64,000 nucleotides of DNA, taken from positions 1 to 64,000 of the forward strand of contig RHPI01000017.1 in assembly GCA_009103225.1 (NCBI GenBank), read 5' to 3'. Positions 21,850 through 38,530 of the stretch are shown in pieces; the stretch's first letter is position 1; the number at the start of each line of letters is the position of its first letter. Position numbers and translations under genes: made by a program. The notes under the pieces are model-generated. The model was not told the DNA's origin, did not search any database, and saw only the letters and a list, made by a program, of their open reading frames with translations. Source of the DNA: Chlorokybus atmophyticus. Its lineage: Eukaryota; Streptophyta; Chlorokybophyceae; Chlorokybales; Chlorokybaceae.

Positions 21850-23796
21850 AAAAAACAATACAATGGTCCGAGGGCCGAAAGTACAAGGCATGTTGCAGAG
21901 CTCTAACTGGCGGAGAGTAGGAGAGCAATAAAGTGGACAAAGTGGCTGAGAAGATGGAATGATGTAATGAAAAGCAGGAATCAGTGGGCCAACAGTGAAT
22001 GGAGTGAGGAAAGCTTGCAAAAACCTGTTGAGATGAAATAGAAGCAAGCAGCAACATGCACGCGCGTATAACCACAACGCATGAACATGGCTCCAGGACA
22101 CAAACCACAAAACAGCTGAGCAGCAAGCAGCAACACACGCGCTGTCACGCTTTTAGGGCAGGGCGTCTCGCTACTAAGTACTTACTGTAAGTCATGCTGT
22201 TATAAAATTCCGCTGCATGTGTGGTGCTCGTGAGTTGTACATGGGCTCATGCACAGCATTCCTTTGAGCCCATGCGACCTCGGGCATGATAAACTACACA
22301 AGGCATGAGTGAGCTAGCACAGAGCTGCGCAGTGCTGCAGCTGATGTTATAGCTTAGCAATGTCACATTTATGTGGCATAAGTCACCCGGTGCTGCCATG
22401 CAGCAGACATGAGATAAGGGATAAGATTGCCTTATCTCCTTGCTTGGTCAATACAATTGTGAAGGCACGGGGCCTTAGCATTGGTTGTGCCAGGTCGGGG
22501 GGCTGCAAAGGGGAGTACACCCTGTGACAGGGGCGTTATCAACAGTGTGTTGAACAACGGAGCCGGAGGGTGTTACTTTAATTTATGGGTGCCTATCCTG
22601 GTTGTTAAAGGGGCCCTCCCCCATCCCGTGTGGGGTTGTGTGCAGCTTTGGAAAGTGCTGCTGTATCGTCTTGAAGTCTGTTACACCTGTGCAGGTAAGT
22701 GTGTGACAGGCGTTACACTGATATCGGCGCGTGATTTGCTCACTGGTTGTGCACCCTTCAGCTGCTCACTAGCACGTGCTGCATGTTTATTACTGTTCAG
22801 TTCAGTGCATACACGTGCATATGCACGAGCATTGCTATTGATACACGGTGTTGCATTGCAGAGAGTTGTGCATGCATGCACGCACCTATGATGTAGTGTG
22901 ACACACCACATCACATGATACACAAAGTTTACAACTGTACATAATGTGTTTTGGTCAAAAACACAACTCGTGAGATGTAAACACCTAAAACTGCTGGCGC
23001 AAATTGGCTCAACACGTATCAAGCCTGACATTGAACCTGGCGCCGGACAATTCGGATTGCACGGCTTATGTTTGGCCTGCTGCTTGGCGGTATTGTTGGT
23101 GTTGTGGACGGCGGCATTGCCGGCGGCGGGGGCGGCAGCTGTGGTCTGCCATGGCTTCGGGTGTGAGTCAGCTGGCGTAGACGCCTGTCACGGTAAGCGT
23201 CGCACTGACTTCCTATGCGAAGCGGCGCCACACCCAAGCAGGAGCTGCCCAAGCTGGAGGCTTGGCAGGATCTCGGGCGGGGCTTAGGGTTTCAGCGCCA
23301 CTGCTCAGTCCCTCTCCTGCAAGCAGGAGCTGGTGGTACGTAAATGTGTGTCGTGCTTAATGCCATTGCTGTTGTTTTCGTTGTGGGTGTTTAGTGTTGC
23401 TGTTACTTATTTACAATGTTGTTGTTACTGTTGCTGCGCCGCAGTGGCTGCCGCGATGTCGCAAATGCGGGAAAACGCCACTTGACGGCAGCATTAGGTG
23501 TGAGGCGCAGGCCACCACATCAGAAGCTTCACCTTCCCCGCAGGTGAATCAGCCACGTACAGCTTGGCAGGATGTTGCCATGCATGCTCAACTGACCACT
23601 TAGAGTCTAAACACGGGCAAAAAAGTCTTTGGGAGTTGTTGGAAGAAAGGTCTATATTATGCGTTTAGCATATGGTTTGCATGCATGGTTGAAATTAGGC
23701 CCATTGTGCTAACTTTGCTCCAGCGTAGAAGATATAGTGCATTGGCAGTTAGCTTGCTAAACTCAATGCGAGTGTACGCGTGCGCATGCTTAACAG
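21850..23796. other. No confirmed gene; possible first exon of flavodiiron gene
   Basis: Most of this stretch shows nothing supportable. Near 23440-23541 a short block reads GSIRCEAQATTSEASPSP and ends at CCGCAG before GTGAAT. It looks like the end of a chloroplast transit peptide, which a flavodiiron gene just downstream would need. The phase to the next exon does not fit cleanly, so this is only a guess. Confidence 0.3.
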
Positions 23797-26290
23797 GCGC
23801 CCCGCCAATGTCTACCAATAACGCGCCTCAGCGAGAGGACATTCGCGCATTGCCAATTGCAGGAAGTACCATCTCTACACGGGGACGCAGCAAAGACCGC
23901 CACAAGTTTGAGGTATTAGTTGCAGTATCGCGATCTACCTGCATTGTTCTTGCTTGCTGGTTTCTTGGAACTCCCAAGCACAATACAGAGCGGGCCTCAT
24001 CCTTGCAGATTGAGTACATTTTAAGAGGGGAACCATAGATAACGAGAATGTCATTAGAGGCGCAAATGGCACTGGCACTGGTTGATTGTTGTACTAGATG
24101 GGATGTTTGCACAAGGGTTCTTCCAGCGACTTGAGGTACCGTCATTGCTATCTCTTGTTGATATCGCTGCCATGCTTAGCAAGGCAAAAAGTCAATTTTG
24201 CGACATGCAGGACACAGTGGGGTTTGGTTCAATCAACTACATCATACTGGGGCACTATAGCCCAAAGCGCGCTGAAACTCGGAAGTTTGTTGGCGGACAC
24301 TCTGCCTGGTCCAGGTGTGTCTGCTGTGGTCATGGTACGTAACTGAACATGACGTTCAGTCATGTGTGTTCAGGCGTTCAAAGTTAACCGCATTGTGTCA
24401 TGCGTGCCATTGCAGTGGATGTGCGATGCAGTAATGTTGCAGCAAAGTTGGTTCGCGATACGCTTCCTGCCGGCTGGTCGAGAGCAAGTATAAGATGACA
24501 ATTGTGAAGGGCAACCCTCAGATGCGCTTGACCCTGGAGGAGGTCAGTCGCTCGTGACCCGTGCAAGCATGAGAATCAATAGGAGCTGACTTGCATTGAC
24601 TTGACCAGGCCATGAGCTAAGGTTCATGTTGACGCCAACACCGCGCTGGCTGGAGGGAATGGTCACGTACGATCCACGGACAGGCATTCTGTACACGCAC
24701 AAGCTGTTCTCTGCGCACGTGTGCCCTGAGGAGAGTGATGACGAGGGCTTGGGGTGGGGACACTTACGGCGAGGACTGGCGCTATTTTTACGACTGCATG
24801 CTGGCGCCGACAGCTGTCCATGCAGCTGTGGCGTTGGAAAAGCTCGCTCTGAAAGTGGACCCGCCTTCTCACATGGAGCTGCGTGGCATCAATCTTATTG
24901 TCGCGGATGCAAAGTTTTTGTGGTCTGTGGTGGCAAAGTTGCTGCCCAGAGCTCAGAGCGCACCTCAGAACAAGCCTGCAGTGCTGGTGTCAAGGGGTGA
25001 ATATGATACTGTCGTGAGCGTGCTGGCCATGTTGCACGAACTAGTCATTCGCTCAGCCGTGACAGAGCTGTTGCGCGCGTATGGCCAATGGACAGCAGCT
25101 CAGACCGCTGCCGCAAACGATGCGATGGTTGCCGTCATTCATGCCTCGGTTAATGGCAACACGTCCGCGTTGGCGCAAGCCATCAACCGCGGTTCCGTCA
25201 AGGCCGGCGTGGGCGTGCAGACCCTCAACTGCAAGGTGAGCACGTCTTCAGAGGTCGCGGCAGTGGTGGCACGCAGTGAAGGGTTTGTCTTCAGCAGCCC
25301 GACGCTCGGCGGCCACATGCCCACCCCTGTTCAGAAAGCACTCGGAGCTATCCTTAAGGACGAGTCTGCGTGCAAAACCATGCGGCGTGTTCGGCAGCGT
25401 TGGTTGGAGTGGTGAAGCTGTTGAGCTGCAGTCGCGGTTGAAAGACGCCGGCTTTGGGTTCGCGTTTGACCCCATCCGCGTCAAGTTCAAGCCCGGAGCA
25501 GTCTCTACAGCTCCGCGAAGAAAGCGGGACGGACTTGGCCCAGGCGATCTTGAAAGCGAAGAAGAAGGGAAGCGCGCCCAAGTACACGGCTGCCATGGAC
25601 ACAGAACAGGCTGTTGGACGCAATGTGGGCGCGCTGTGCGTGTTGACTGCGCGCGTTGCAGATGCCGGCATGTTGACTTCGTGGGTCTCACAGGTATCTA
25701 TCTGAAAGGTTGCACAATCGAACAATGCACAGACACTACATCCGTGCAGAGGTGTTTGGCATATCAATGGTTGTCAACTCCCTTGCAGGCATCGTTTCAG
25801 CCGCCAGGCTTGACGATGGCTGTTGCAAAAGACCGTGTTGTGGAGAACCTGGTGCAGCCCGGCGCAAGTTTTGTGTTGAGAGGGCAGGACTAAAGAGGTC
25901 ATGCTGAAGCCATTCAAGCCTGCACAGGATCGCTTTGAAGGACTTGAAGTGCAGCGGTCGGAGAAGAGCGGTGCTGTCATTATACCCACGGCAGTAAGTG
26001 CTATGGTTGTCTGCATGTTGGACGTGTTTAGCTTTTGGGAACACGCGTGTGTGTTGAACACGCGAGCATTACAGGTGTCCTTCTTGGAGTGCCCAGTGCA
26101 ACAGCGTATGGAGACAGGGGACCACTGCGTGATATATGCAACAGTTGATTCTGGCAGATTGCTGGTAAGTGGTCAAGCCATATGCACAATGCGCACACAT
26201 CTTACATGTTGTAGCTTAACTTGCTGTTCGCTGCAGGATGATAAGGCCTTGACAGCTGTGCACTACAGGAGATTAGGGTCGACTTACTAG
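23797..26290 (+). CDS. Flavodiiron protein, FLVA/FLVB type, frameshifted
   Basis: This gene encodes the chloroplast-type flavodiiron protein that reduces O2 to water at the acceptor side of photosystem I. Blocks in order: 23797-23912 (N-terminal beta-lactamase strand, SKDRHKFE); 24009-24334 (FAQGFFQRLE, NYIILGHYSPKRAET); 24416-24542 (RCSNVAAKLVRDTL); 24609-25693 with TPTPRWLEGMVTYDPRTG, WRYFYDCMLAP, then the flavodoxin domain (ASVNGNTSALAQAI, SPTLGGHMPTPVQ, VFGSVGWSGEAVE) and GTDLAQA, ending LTSWVSQ; 25789-25993 (flavin reductase, FQPPGLTMAVAKDRVVENL); 26075-26164; and 26237-26290, ending ALTAVHYRRLGSTY and TAG. Most joins are GT-AG. Within exons the frame changes at about 24025, 24080, 24288, 24475, 24768, 25382, 25497 and 25880, in both directions. 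So it is a pseudogene or a poorly corrected consensus. Motifs themselves are well kept. Confidence 0.85.
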
Positions 26291-27407
26291 TTACATTAAT
26301 TGGATCTCTGTACAGAGCATGTAACGTTTAACAGGCACCTGGTGATGTCGCAAACATTCTACTGATATCCGCTGGCAATGCTATAGAGCAGGTTGTAAAC
26401 TGCTTGTACTGTATCCACCTGGCGTGGCCTACACAACAGTATCTTGCTGGCATCTAGGCCTCTGTCAGAACTGAATGAAACTGTATACACAGAGCAAGAG
26501 GCTGAACACCTTAGTTGCATTGCCACGCTTGTCCGCACATAGGGCTTGCAGTTCTACCTGCGTTGAAATCCGGCTGTCTGTGTAGTGAACTACGACGCAA
26601 CTGCACTACTAGTGGTACAGTTTGCTGTGCACAATTGGTGCAGGCTAGCAATGCAACATGTACGAGGCTTGCTAGTTGGCCTAGCTAGACCGCTTTGTTG
26701 CATGCATAGAGAGGTGTTGTTTCTGCTTGTCGTCCTGCGCAGTGTCGCTGGCAAGATTGCAGCCCAGAATGCTGCGCGTGCGGGAGGTTGGGGGATGGGA
26801 GGTTGCACCCGAAGTGCTTGGTTGTGTCGTGAGATGTCGATATACTATTGTACATCATTGAAGGAGTGTTGTGTACAGAAGGGGTAAGGCTGGTAAGTGT
26901 ACATCAAATGCAGGACATGCATGCGCATGCACAACGTGTAGTTCAGTCAGCACGCAGCAACACATGCAAGGTGTCGTACAAATGACAATTAGTTGACCAC
27001 CGGGCTACTACTAGCACGCTAATCTACTGCCTCTACCCCGTTAGACATGTGTGTCCACGTGTACGTTCTTGCATGTGTTGTTCTTGTGATTGACTGCTGC
27101 TGTCTGCACCGCAACAAGCAAGCACCCGCAGTCAGCAACCAGAAGGAAATCGCTACAATGTGGGCAGAGCTGCTCGGCACATTTGTTCATGACAATGTAA
27201 CAACATTGCTCTCCGCAGGCATGCGACCATTGGGCCACGAAAATAAATTGCCAAGTGCAATCTACCACTGCAGGCTGTGCCTGCTTGAAGATGGTGTGTG
27301 TGCTACACAAACACAACATTCACTAACCTATGCTACGCAACGGCAACCGCAACTGTCATGTCTACTGCTACTGCGACAAATCAATGGAGTGTAAACCAAA
27401 CACAACT
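26291..27407. other. Spacer, nothing recognised
   Basis: No protein-like open frame with domain content, rep array or RNA gene was seen between the flavodiiron gene and the minus-strand gene at 27.4 kb. Some CA/TG-rich simple sequence is present. Confidence 0.5.
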
Positions 27408-28461
27408 TCAACATTGCAACCACTTGCTAAGCTTGTCAAAGTTCTCTAAGACTAAATACTCCTCAACATACACTTCTTTCATGGTTGGTACATCTTCCAG
27501 GAGCTTCAGAATGGTTCCAACTTCTCTCTCAAGGCGTTGCGCGTTTGGGGGTGTCCTCGTGTTGCGATTGTCAACAATTGCATCCGCCATCACCGCAAAC
27601 TGTTGCGGTGGCAAGTTGAACAGTTCTGCCAGCTCCTTTACTTTTGATCTTGCAGAAAGTGCAGAGCTTGCAGAGCTTGTAGACTCCAAGTACGATTGGA
27701 AACAATGACATGGACGGTAGTGGGCCTTTGTTCCTTGCTTGTCAGTCGAGGCTGGCTGAAACCTCTCCGACACCAAACGCAGCACCTGCGCTGCCAAGTT
27801 GCTCAATTGAAGCTGACCCAAAGGTTCTGCAAACTCTACCAGCTTCGTCTTCATGTTCTTGAACTGCCGTTGCAGCTCTCTGAGTTCCTGCCGCATCGCA
27901 CCGACTTCTGACAGCTGCGACTCCACTGTTGTCGTTGGCTTGATGATCAGCGAGGCTTTGGCAGTGGACAACTCTGCCTCGGTTTGGTCAGCTGGTAGAC
28001 TTGCAGGCTGATGTTGCCCGAGCTGCAGACATTCCACGGACTCGACAGCGATCTCGTGCTTGTTCTTCAAGCGCTTGACGACGTAGTCTGCAATGTTGGC
28101 GCCTACTTTTCGTTTGGCCACTTTGATGTTTTGCAGGGGCACATAACACTTGAGGCTGACCACAGCTTGCTTCTTGGTGCCTGTAGGCCTCTTGCTGCTG
28201 CCATAGTCTGCACTACTGTCTTCAGTTGTCTGAATACACGCAATGAGGCCTGTCACAATGTTTGCAAAATAGCATTGTTGTCTGCGACATAAGCAGCTCT
28301 TGTCAACGTGGTTGTGTGACAAATAGCACGCAAGCTGTGGCGTCCGTGGGCATTGCGCACACAAAACCAGAAAGCAGCTTGAATAGCAAAGTGTCAACGA
28401 CCTGTTTGCTTGAATCACTGTGGCAGCAGTCCTCTCTCCTCTTCTCTTCCATATCTGCCAT
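27408..28461 (-). CDS. Unidentified protein with coiled-coil centre, two exons
   Basis: A likely start is ATG at 28461 (MADMEEKRREDCCHSDSS...), running to about 28308. A second exon starts after GTGACAG near 28254 and stays open for about 280 codons to TAG at 27408. Residues include GTKKQAVVSLKCYVPLQNIK, an Ala/Ser/Glu-rich linker, a heptad-like stretch (MRQELRELQRQFKNMKTKLV), and a C-terminal part (ARSKVKELAELFNLPPQQF ... PTMKEVYVEEYLVLENFDKL). I do not recognise the family; a faint likeness to BEN-type DNA-binding domains in the C-terminal part is not strong enough to name. Splice sites are tentative, but the long open frame with even composition supports real coding. Confidence 0.5.
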
Positions 28462-28783
28462 GCCTTTCCAAGAAATCACAGCAAAAAACAAGAAGAGAAA
28501 AGCATTACACAGCAAGAGCAACCTCCACGCAAGCTTGGTGAATGCAGGAAGACTCCGTGCTAGCACATAGCACAACCAAACACGCTTGCGAATTTGCAAC
28601 AGGGGAGGCCTCCTCCGCAGCTGCTAAACAAGGACAGTCGCAAGGAAGGCCCAGCATACAACACCACACTCGGAAAGAACGCAACCCTAATCTCACACAA
28701 CAAACGCAGAGAAACGCAGCCGACCATCCCACGCATGCACACATCATAACACAAGCATGCAGTGCGCACTGCGGTGCCAGCCC

Positions 28784-28862
28784 GCTGATGGAAACAGCTG
28801 CCCGCTTGCCTGCGTGAAGAGCTGAGAGTCGCTGATGGAAACAGCCGCCCGCCTGCCAATTG
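28784..28862. repeat. Short direct repeat
   Basis: CGCTGATGGAAACAGCYGCC followed by CGCYTGCC occurs at about 28784 and again at 28832, 48 bp apart. Confidence 0.6.
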
Positions 28863-28869
28863 AGAGCGA

Positions 28870-30108
28870 CCCTTCAACTCTGGGCTGTGTGTGCCGGCCT
28901 ATCTACCTACCTATACTTCTGAACTTTTGAACCGTTTAACCAGTAGGCCTAGCGGCATTTGCGAAGACATCAACATGAAGAACAATAGGAAGGCTCACCA
29001 AGCTGAAAAGCGCCTAAGCCTTACCAACGCCGGGGCAGGCGCAGCTCTAAGCTTATGCTACCTCAACTGCAAGCTATATCTCTAGGAACAGCCCGTGGGC
29101 TCAAACCATTCTGCGTAACCATCACCTCAGATTGCTGCTCACTATGCTCCTGCCCCGCCGCCTCCGCCTCCGCCTCCGCCTCCGCCGTGGCGCCTTGCAG
29201 AAAATTAGCTCGTGTTGCGCATTTTCCACGCGTCACGCACGTTGCGATTCATCACGTGTCAACAGAGCGTGATGATTGTTGGAGCGTCACGTCACGTCAC
29301 GTCACGTCAGGCTGTGCCAGCATGGCGGGGCGGCGGCAGCGGTCTTGTGGGTGGTGTCGCCAGGCACCTCCTTGTCCGCTTCCAGCACAGCACAAGCAGT
29401 ACCAGCCAACTTTAGACGGCGCCTGCTGAAAGCGGCAGCGCTTTCAGCGACGCGCAGCCACAGCAGGGTGGCCACCAGGCTGGCTGCTCAGGCTGCTGCC
29501 CGTGAGGCGGGCGCTGTGCCTGCTCATAATGCCGCTCATCATCACAGCATGTAAGCATTTGTGTGATTACCTGTGCTGCAAAGTCAAGCGACAGCATCTA
29601 GGCAAAGCAGTAGCTATGTCGGGGAGGTTGTACTTGTTGGCGTTGTGCACGTACGCTGCAATTCAAACCAGTGAGCCCAGTGAAACTACATTGCTATGTT
29701 CTGGGGTGCAGAAGGGATGCGAACTACCAGTTTGTATTGTGGATGACTAGAGACTACTACCAGCCGGTGTATGATGCGCATGTCGTGGTGGCACACAGCG
29801 CCATATTCACATGTAATGCTTACCTAGTCTTGTCTCGTCTTGGCTTTTCTTGCCTTTGTCTTGTGTTGTGTCTTGTGTTTCTTAGTCTTGTCTTGTCTGT
29901 CTTACCCTCTTGTCCTGTCGTTAATCTTGTCTGCTATATTCAACAGGTTCTTTAGCAATGTTTTTTCCAACACAAAGTTTCTGATCCCACTAGCATGTGC
30001 ACGTTGTTGTGCGTACGGTGCGCAATGCTGCACAATCCAAGTAGTTATAAGCATTCAGATGCTTTGAGCGCCAGCCAGAAGGACTTCAATGGGAGCCGGC
30101 TATAAGCA
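28870..30108. other. Spacer with simple repeats; possible transit-peptide-like frame
   Basis: A (GTCAC)5 run lies at 29285-29309 and (CCTCCG)n at 29160-29185. An Ala/Arg/Ser-rich frame at 29276-29554 resembles an organelle-targeting peptide but leads into no recognisable protein. Nothing else is supported. Confidence 0.35.
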
Positions 30109-30255
30109 TGCTTGTTCACCGAGTATGCTGGCGTCCTATTCACAGGGTCCAGCTCGTCGAACGCCGTGTACAAGACGTTTCGGGATAGCTTCTTGACATC
30201 CGTGCCGCTGCTGCCAAGCTTGGTTCAACTTGAGTATGCTCGAGACCTCTTGTAG
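30109..30255 (+). CDS. Short C-terminal exon-like frame
   Basis: A 48-codon frame reads LFTEYAGVLFTGSSSSNAVY and ends ...PSLVQLEYARDLL at TAG 30253-30255. Its composition is protein-like, but a TAA at 30103 lies directly upstream and no partner exon or family is recognised. It could be the last exon of an unseen plus-strand gene. Confidence 0.2.
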   Translation, partial: CLFTEYAGVLFTGSSSSNAVYKTFRDSFLTSVPLLPSLVQLEYARDLL

Positions 30256-30585
30256 TGCGAAGGTCATTGTTATGAGGCTTGCATGCACACATTCCAATAT
30301 ATGCAATATGCCTATGCGCTGTACAAAAATCAAAAGTACCATTCTAAACATTCAACGTAAGCGTCTTTGTATATAGTGACCAATGCTGTATGCTGTGTCC
30401 ACAAAGCAAACCATGCAGATGCACACCTCCCAGTAAACTTGGCATGACCTACCTCCGCACAAAGTGATGCGTTCAACATCGTCATGCCTTTATTATAAGT
30501 GCAAGTACTGTGCAAACTGGTGACATGTTCATACAGGTGTACCAAGTGCAGCACTACTCTTGCTAACCATCCTGCTTGGACTGAA

Positions 30586-35015
<4,430 letters not shown>

Positions 35016-35019
35016 CGCA

Positions 35020-35165
35020 CCACCACCACCGCCGCCGCCGACGCCGCCGCCTCAGGGCAACCAGTTAGGGTCATTTGAGTTTTAGGAGTTGGAGCCCTAA
35101 AGTGGGTGACCCCAACGTTAGGGCCCTAACTCAGCTGAGCCCTAACCCTGGCAATAGTCATATGA
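35020..35165 (-). promoter_or_regulatory. Putative NVL promoter with repeated GCCCTAA (telo-box-like) motifs
   Basis: Within 150 bp upstream of the NVL start, CCCTAA or its complement appears at 35065-35070, 35095-35100, twice in the palindrome GTTAGGGCCCTAAC (35117-35130), and at 35140-35150. In plants, telo-boxes (AAACCCTA) and TGGGCC/T motifs mark promoters of ribosomal-protein and ribosome-biogenesis genes. The motif is seen; the role is inference. Confidence 0.4.
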
Positions 35166-35911
35166 GTGCGATGGATGCTGACGTTGTGGGCGCCGGTGAT
35201 GGTGGGCGGCGGTGGGGATGGGCGTGGAGGCCGGGGCGAGGACGCCCAGCCCGGCCCGGTCCCGCTAGCACTTGCGGCGCTGCCGCAGCAAACTTCAACG
35301 CGACGGTGAGCACGAGCATGAGCATGAGCATGAGCACGAGCTATCGCAGCGTTTGTAAGCATTGCATGGGCTTTCATACTGTTACACTATCAGGATAAGC
35401 AGTGTTGTTGACAGTGTCGTCATAATCAGTGCAAAGCAAGTTGAGTGCTGTTGACGTTTCGTACTTGTCTTGCCCTGTTTGTCCTTTCTAAAGAGGTGTA
35501 TTTCGCTGGTCACGTGCAGTTGATATTGCCTTGACATACATACGTATCTGCACACCCATGCGTGCAACGGAGCGCTTGTGTGCACGCACGTGTGTGCGTG
35601 CATGTGCGCATGTGTGCCTGCCAACAACAACTGCATGCATATGTGCTTGCCTGCCCGGAACGCGGCCATCTCATTGTTACCGTTGCATGCTTGTGCTACA
35701 GCAGGTGTCACTTGGTCACAATGCGCGGCATGCTCTATGACAACTTCCCACCTAAGGCTGAATGCAACGTGTGCAAGCGCCCTCACCCGCTGCTACCGGC
35801 TACTGGCAGGGGCCGGACATGGGCATGGCTCAGGCAGGATGATGCCTGAAATAACGGGTTGGGGTCTTGGCGTGAACAATGCTATGGCCAACCCATGCAG
35901 TTGACGTCATA
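35166..35911. other. Spacer with simple sequence
   Basis: Contains (GAGCAT)n at 35309-35340 and CATGTGTG-type simple sequence at 35570-35620. No supported gene. Confidence 0.5.
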
Positions 35912-35956
35912 AACGGACTGATCGCAGGGCAGCCGCTGCCCTGCGATCAGTCCGTT
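35912..35956. repeat. Perfect 21-bp hairpin, 3-base loop
   Basis: Arms 35912-35932 and 35936-35956 are exact reverse complements around CCG. A (CCG)n/(CAG)n tract follows at 35957-36028, encoding Pro then Gln runs in one frame. No splice or gene context is clear. Confidence 0.85.
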
Positions 35957-36028
35957 CCGCCGCCGCCGCCGCCGCCGCCGCCGCAGCAGCAGCAGCCTGT
36001 ATCGCAGCAACAACAGCAGCCGCAGCTA
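35957..36028. repeat. (CCG)n followed by (CAG)n tract
   Basis: About nine CCG units pass directly into CAG/CAA units. The frame reads poly-Pro then poly-Gln, but no wider gene is supported. Confidence 0.8.
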
Positions 36029-36029
36029 A

Positions 36030-37979
36030 CACTGCGTACAAGAAGGTGGGCCTTGAGTCTCTCATGTGGTTGCGTGCCTGCGTAAATGTGTGTGCACTCT
36101 CTCTTGCACGCGCCTGCATGTGCGTGCGTGTGTGCGTGCGTGTCCTCTGCAAGGTAAGGTTACAGGGCTTTGGCAGGCATAACAACTTAGGGGACTGTGC
36201 TGGAGCAGCTGATGGGCATATTTGACTTCGTGCGCAGCACAGTGACCTCGCTTCCAGAATCCGACATAAGGTTCATCTCTTAACTTCGTGCAAACTGGTG
36301 TCATTTGCAGTCACACTCCAGCAGCGTAGTAATCCAGCTGGTGTCATGTCAGGGTCATCTGCAGTGCTTCAAGACAGAGTGAGTGTTGAACACCAATGCT
36401 GCGGCACCGAAAGGAGCTCAAAAGCATGACTTGAGGAGCTGTTCTCGAAGCAGCTGCGCTGTGAGCTTGAGATCCCTGTCATGCGCTGCGCTTCCACGTG
36501 TGTGGGACATACTCGCGATGCTCGACCAGTCACCACAACACAGGTCACCAACCTAGAAGGAAGGCGAGAGTGCAGATGCCTGGGCGCCGCGGTGAGTGCA
36601 TGCGCGTGTGTGGGGGAGCACAGAAGCCCGAGTTGCTTCATGATGTGAAACGCATTTGGTGAAGCACACAGTAACTTCACTGCTGAGGCTAAGGGTGTTG
36701 AGCAACAAGTTCATCGACGTGGCCTGATTGCCCCCCATACACCTACATGCAGCGCAAGGTGTAAGTAAAGTCAGCATCACCATCAACCACGGACTGTGCA
36801 ACATCTAGCATAGCATTCTCTTTGCCAGCGCACGGCACACCCAAGTGTTGCCGCCACCAAACCTGCACAAGTAGCGAAAGTGTGCCTCGAAATAAATAGC
36901 CTTGACAAAGGGGAATGTAACCATCTACCACAAGGGCCATTCAAGCTTCCACACATTATATACACGTAAGTACAACAAGCATTTTGTTCCCAGGCCGTAA
37001 CGAGAGGTTTCCCACATGCACGGTGTCTGTGGAGACAAATACCACCACAGCTAGTGGAACAGAATGCGTGATCTGTTGTACCTTTCAAAGCTGTAAACTC
37101 AGCTGCTTATTTTCGCTATCCTCTGGGTTGTGCAACAGTCAGATCATGGATATCGGTGAAAAAACTTCAAGGGCACTATTCTTGAGAGTGGTTTCGTGCC
37201 TTGCCTCCCGAGCTAAGTATAAACTTGCAAACCACCCCGTGCACGCGTGTTTAAACTTCCAGATCTAAAATGCCCAAAATTACTAACAAGCTACTCAACT
37301 CGTCAACTCTAGCATTGGTTGTTCTCACAGGGTCATGTAAGTGCACATTGCACTATGCATGTTTGCGCACATGAAAACTTAATCAACACAAAAACAAACT
37401 GTTTTATTGCTAAAGGTCTGCAACACTTGCCTGCAGCAACAGCTTGAGCTGTGTGTAGGCATTGGGCGCAGAGTCCCTGCAATTAAGGCAAGAAGCTTCT
37501 CGAGTGAGAGTCCCTCCATTGCTAGCAATCAACACAGCTAGACCACAGTACAAGCAGCAGTTCAACTTTTAAACTTTAGCGATTGAGTTGAAAAGAATGG
37601 AAGTTGCTGGGCAGAGCATTAGCAGCTAACACATACTGCTGGTGTCTTACAAAACACCAACCAGCTAGCATCTGTTTGTGAAACCTTCTCGGGATGAGAT
37701 GTTGTGTTAGACCATAAAAGCCGCTGTGGCCATGGGAGAGTATGGTGTATGCCAGTGGGATAGGCCAATTCCAGTGACGCGCACACAAAAACTCACATGA
37801 AGAGATCATGCAGGTCACTTGGGGCGCTTAGTAGTGACTACGGCCTGAATACATATACCCACACACAAGAGGAACCCCACAACACGTTGTGCCTACCCCA
37901 ATTCGGAATATGGACCTTGTCGCATCACCGTAACTTTGACAATGTGCAAAACAAAACAACATGTGCATGCTGCGCATAG
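36030..37979. other. No recognised gene
   Basis: Minus-strand open blocks at 36400-36530, 36590-36730 and 36740-36985 have partly protein-like composition and possible CAG/GT borders, but in-frame stops and no family match prevent a call. 37000-37979 shows nothing supportable. Confidence 0.4.
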
Positions 37980-38091
37980 ACGAGAATTACTACTATATTG
38001 ATATGTTACCTTCTAAGGCTCGCCGGGCAATCCACCTGCAAGTTTTGCTGTATCTCGCGCCAAAGGTACAGCAATACAAGCGCAGTTGCCG
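37980..38091 (+). CDS. Single exon of an unidentified gene
   Basis: After the acceptor GCGCATAG, an open block reads ENYYYIDMLPSKARRAIHLQ and ends at a strong donor (GGTAAGT). The phrase D-x-L-P-x-x-x-R-x-x-I-x-x-x-x-L resembles the C-linker before cyclic-nucleotide-binding domains, but one exon is not enough to name it. A second block at 38355-38485 might belong to it. The rest would lie in the sequence gap. Confidence 0.3.
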
Positions 38092-38530
38092 GTAAGTACT
38101 CCCACTTTAATGCGCGATCTACCACAACCCGCCACAAGCTATGCTGAGATGACGCCGCTTGCCCAAAACTTGTTCAGCATAATAGTTTGCTTTCTCATGG
38201 CATAGCTTGCGTCGCGTTATACATCTGCAACAGTATGTTGTAGTTTAGCCCTAAACACCACTAGGTATGCATCTGCAAGTATGCACGCTGTGGACAATGA
38301 GATTGACGACGCACAACATTCGAGCTATAACTCACTCTTGCACTCTGAGGTCGGCAGGTGACTGTGTCGGGAAACTTGCATATGAGACATCCTGGTGCAA
38401 CTCAATGGTAATTGAGACTGGCTCATTGTCGATGACCGCACTTTGCACTGCAATGCGCCTCGTCACTTGCATGTACGAGTGAAACCCATGCCTACTTGTG
38501 CGCGAGAAGAGACATCGAGGTGGAGGGGGG

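Noticed and set aside
23797-26290. Programmed +1 frameshifting as in Euplotes
   Set aside because: Several shifts look like +1, but others near 24025, 24080 and 24475 go the other way, and there is no shared slippery codon or adjacent stop.
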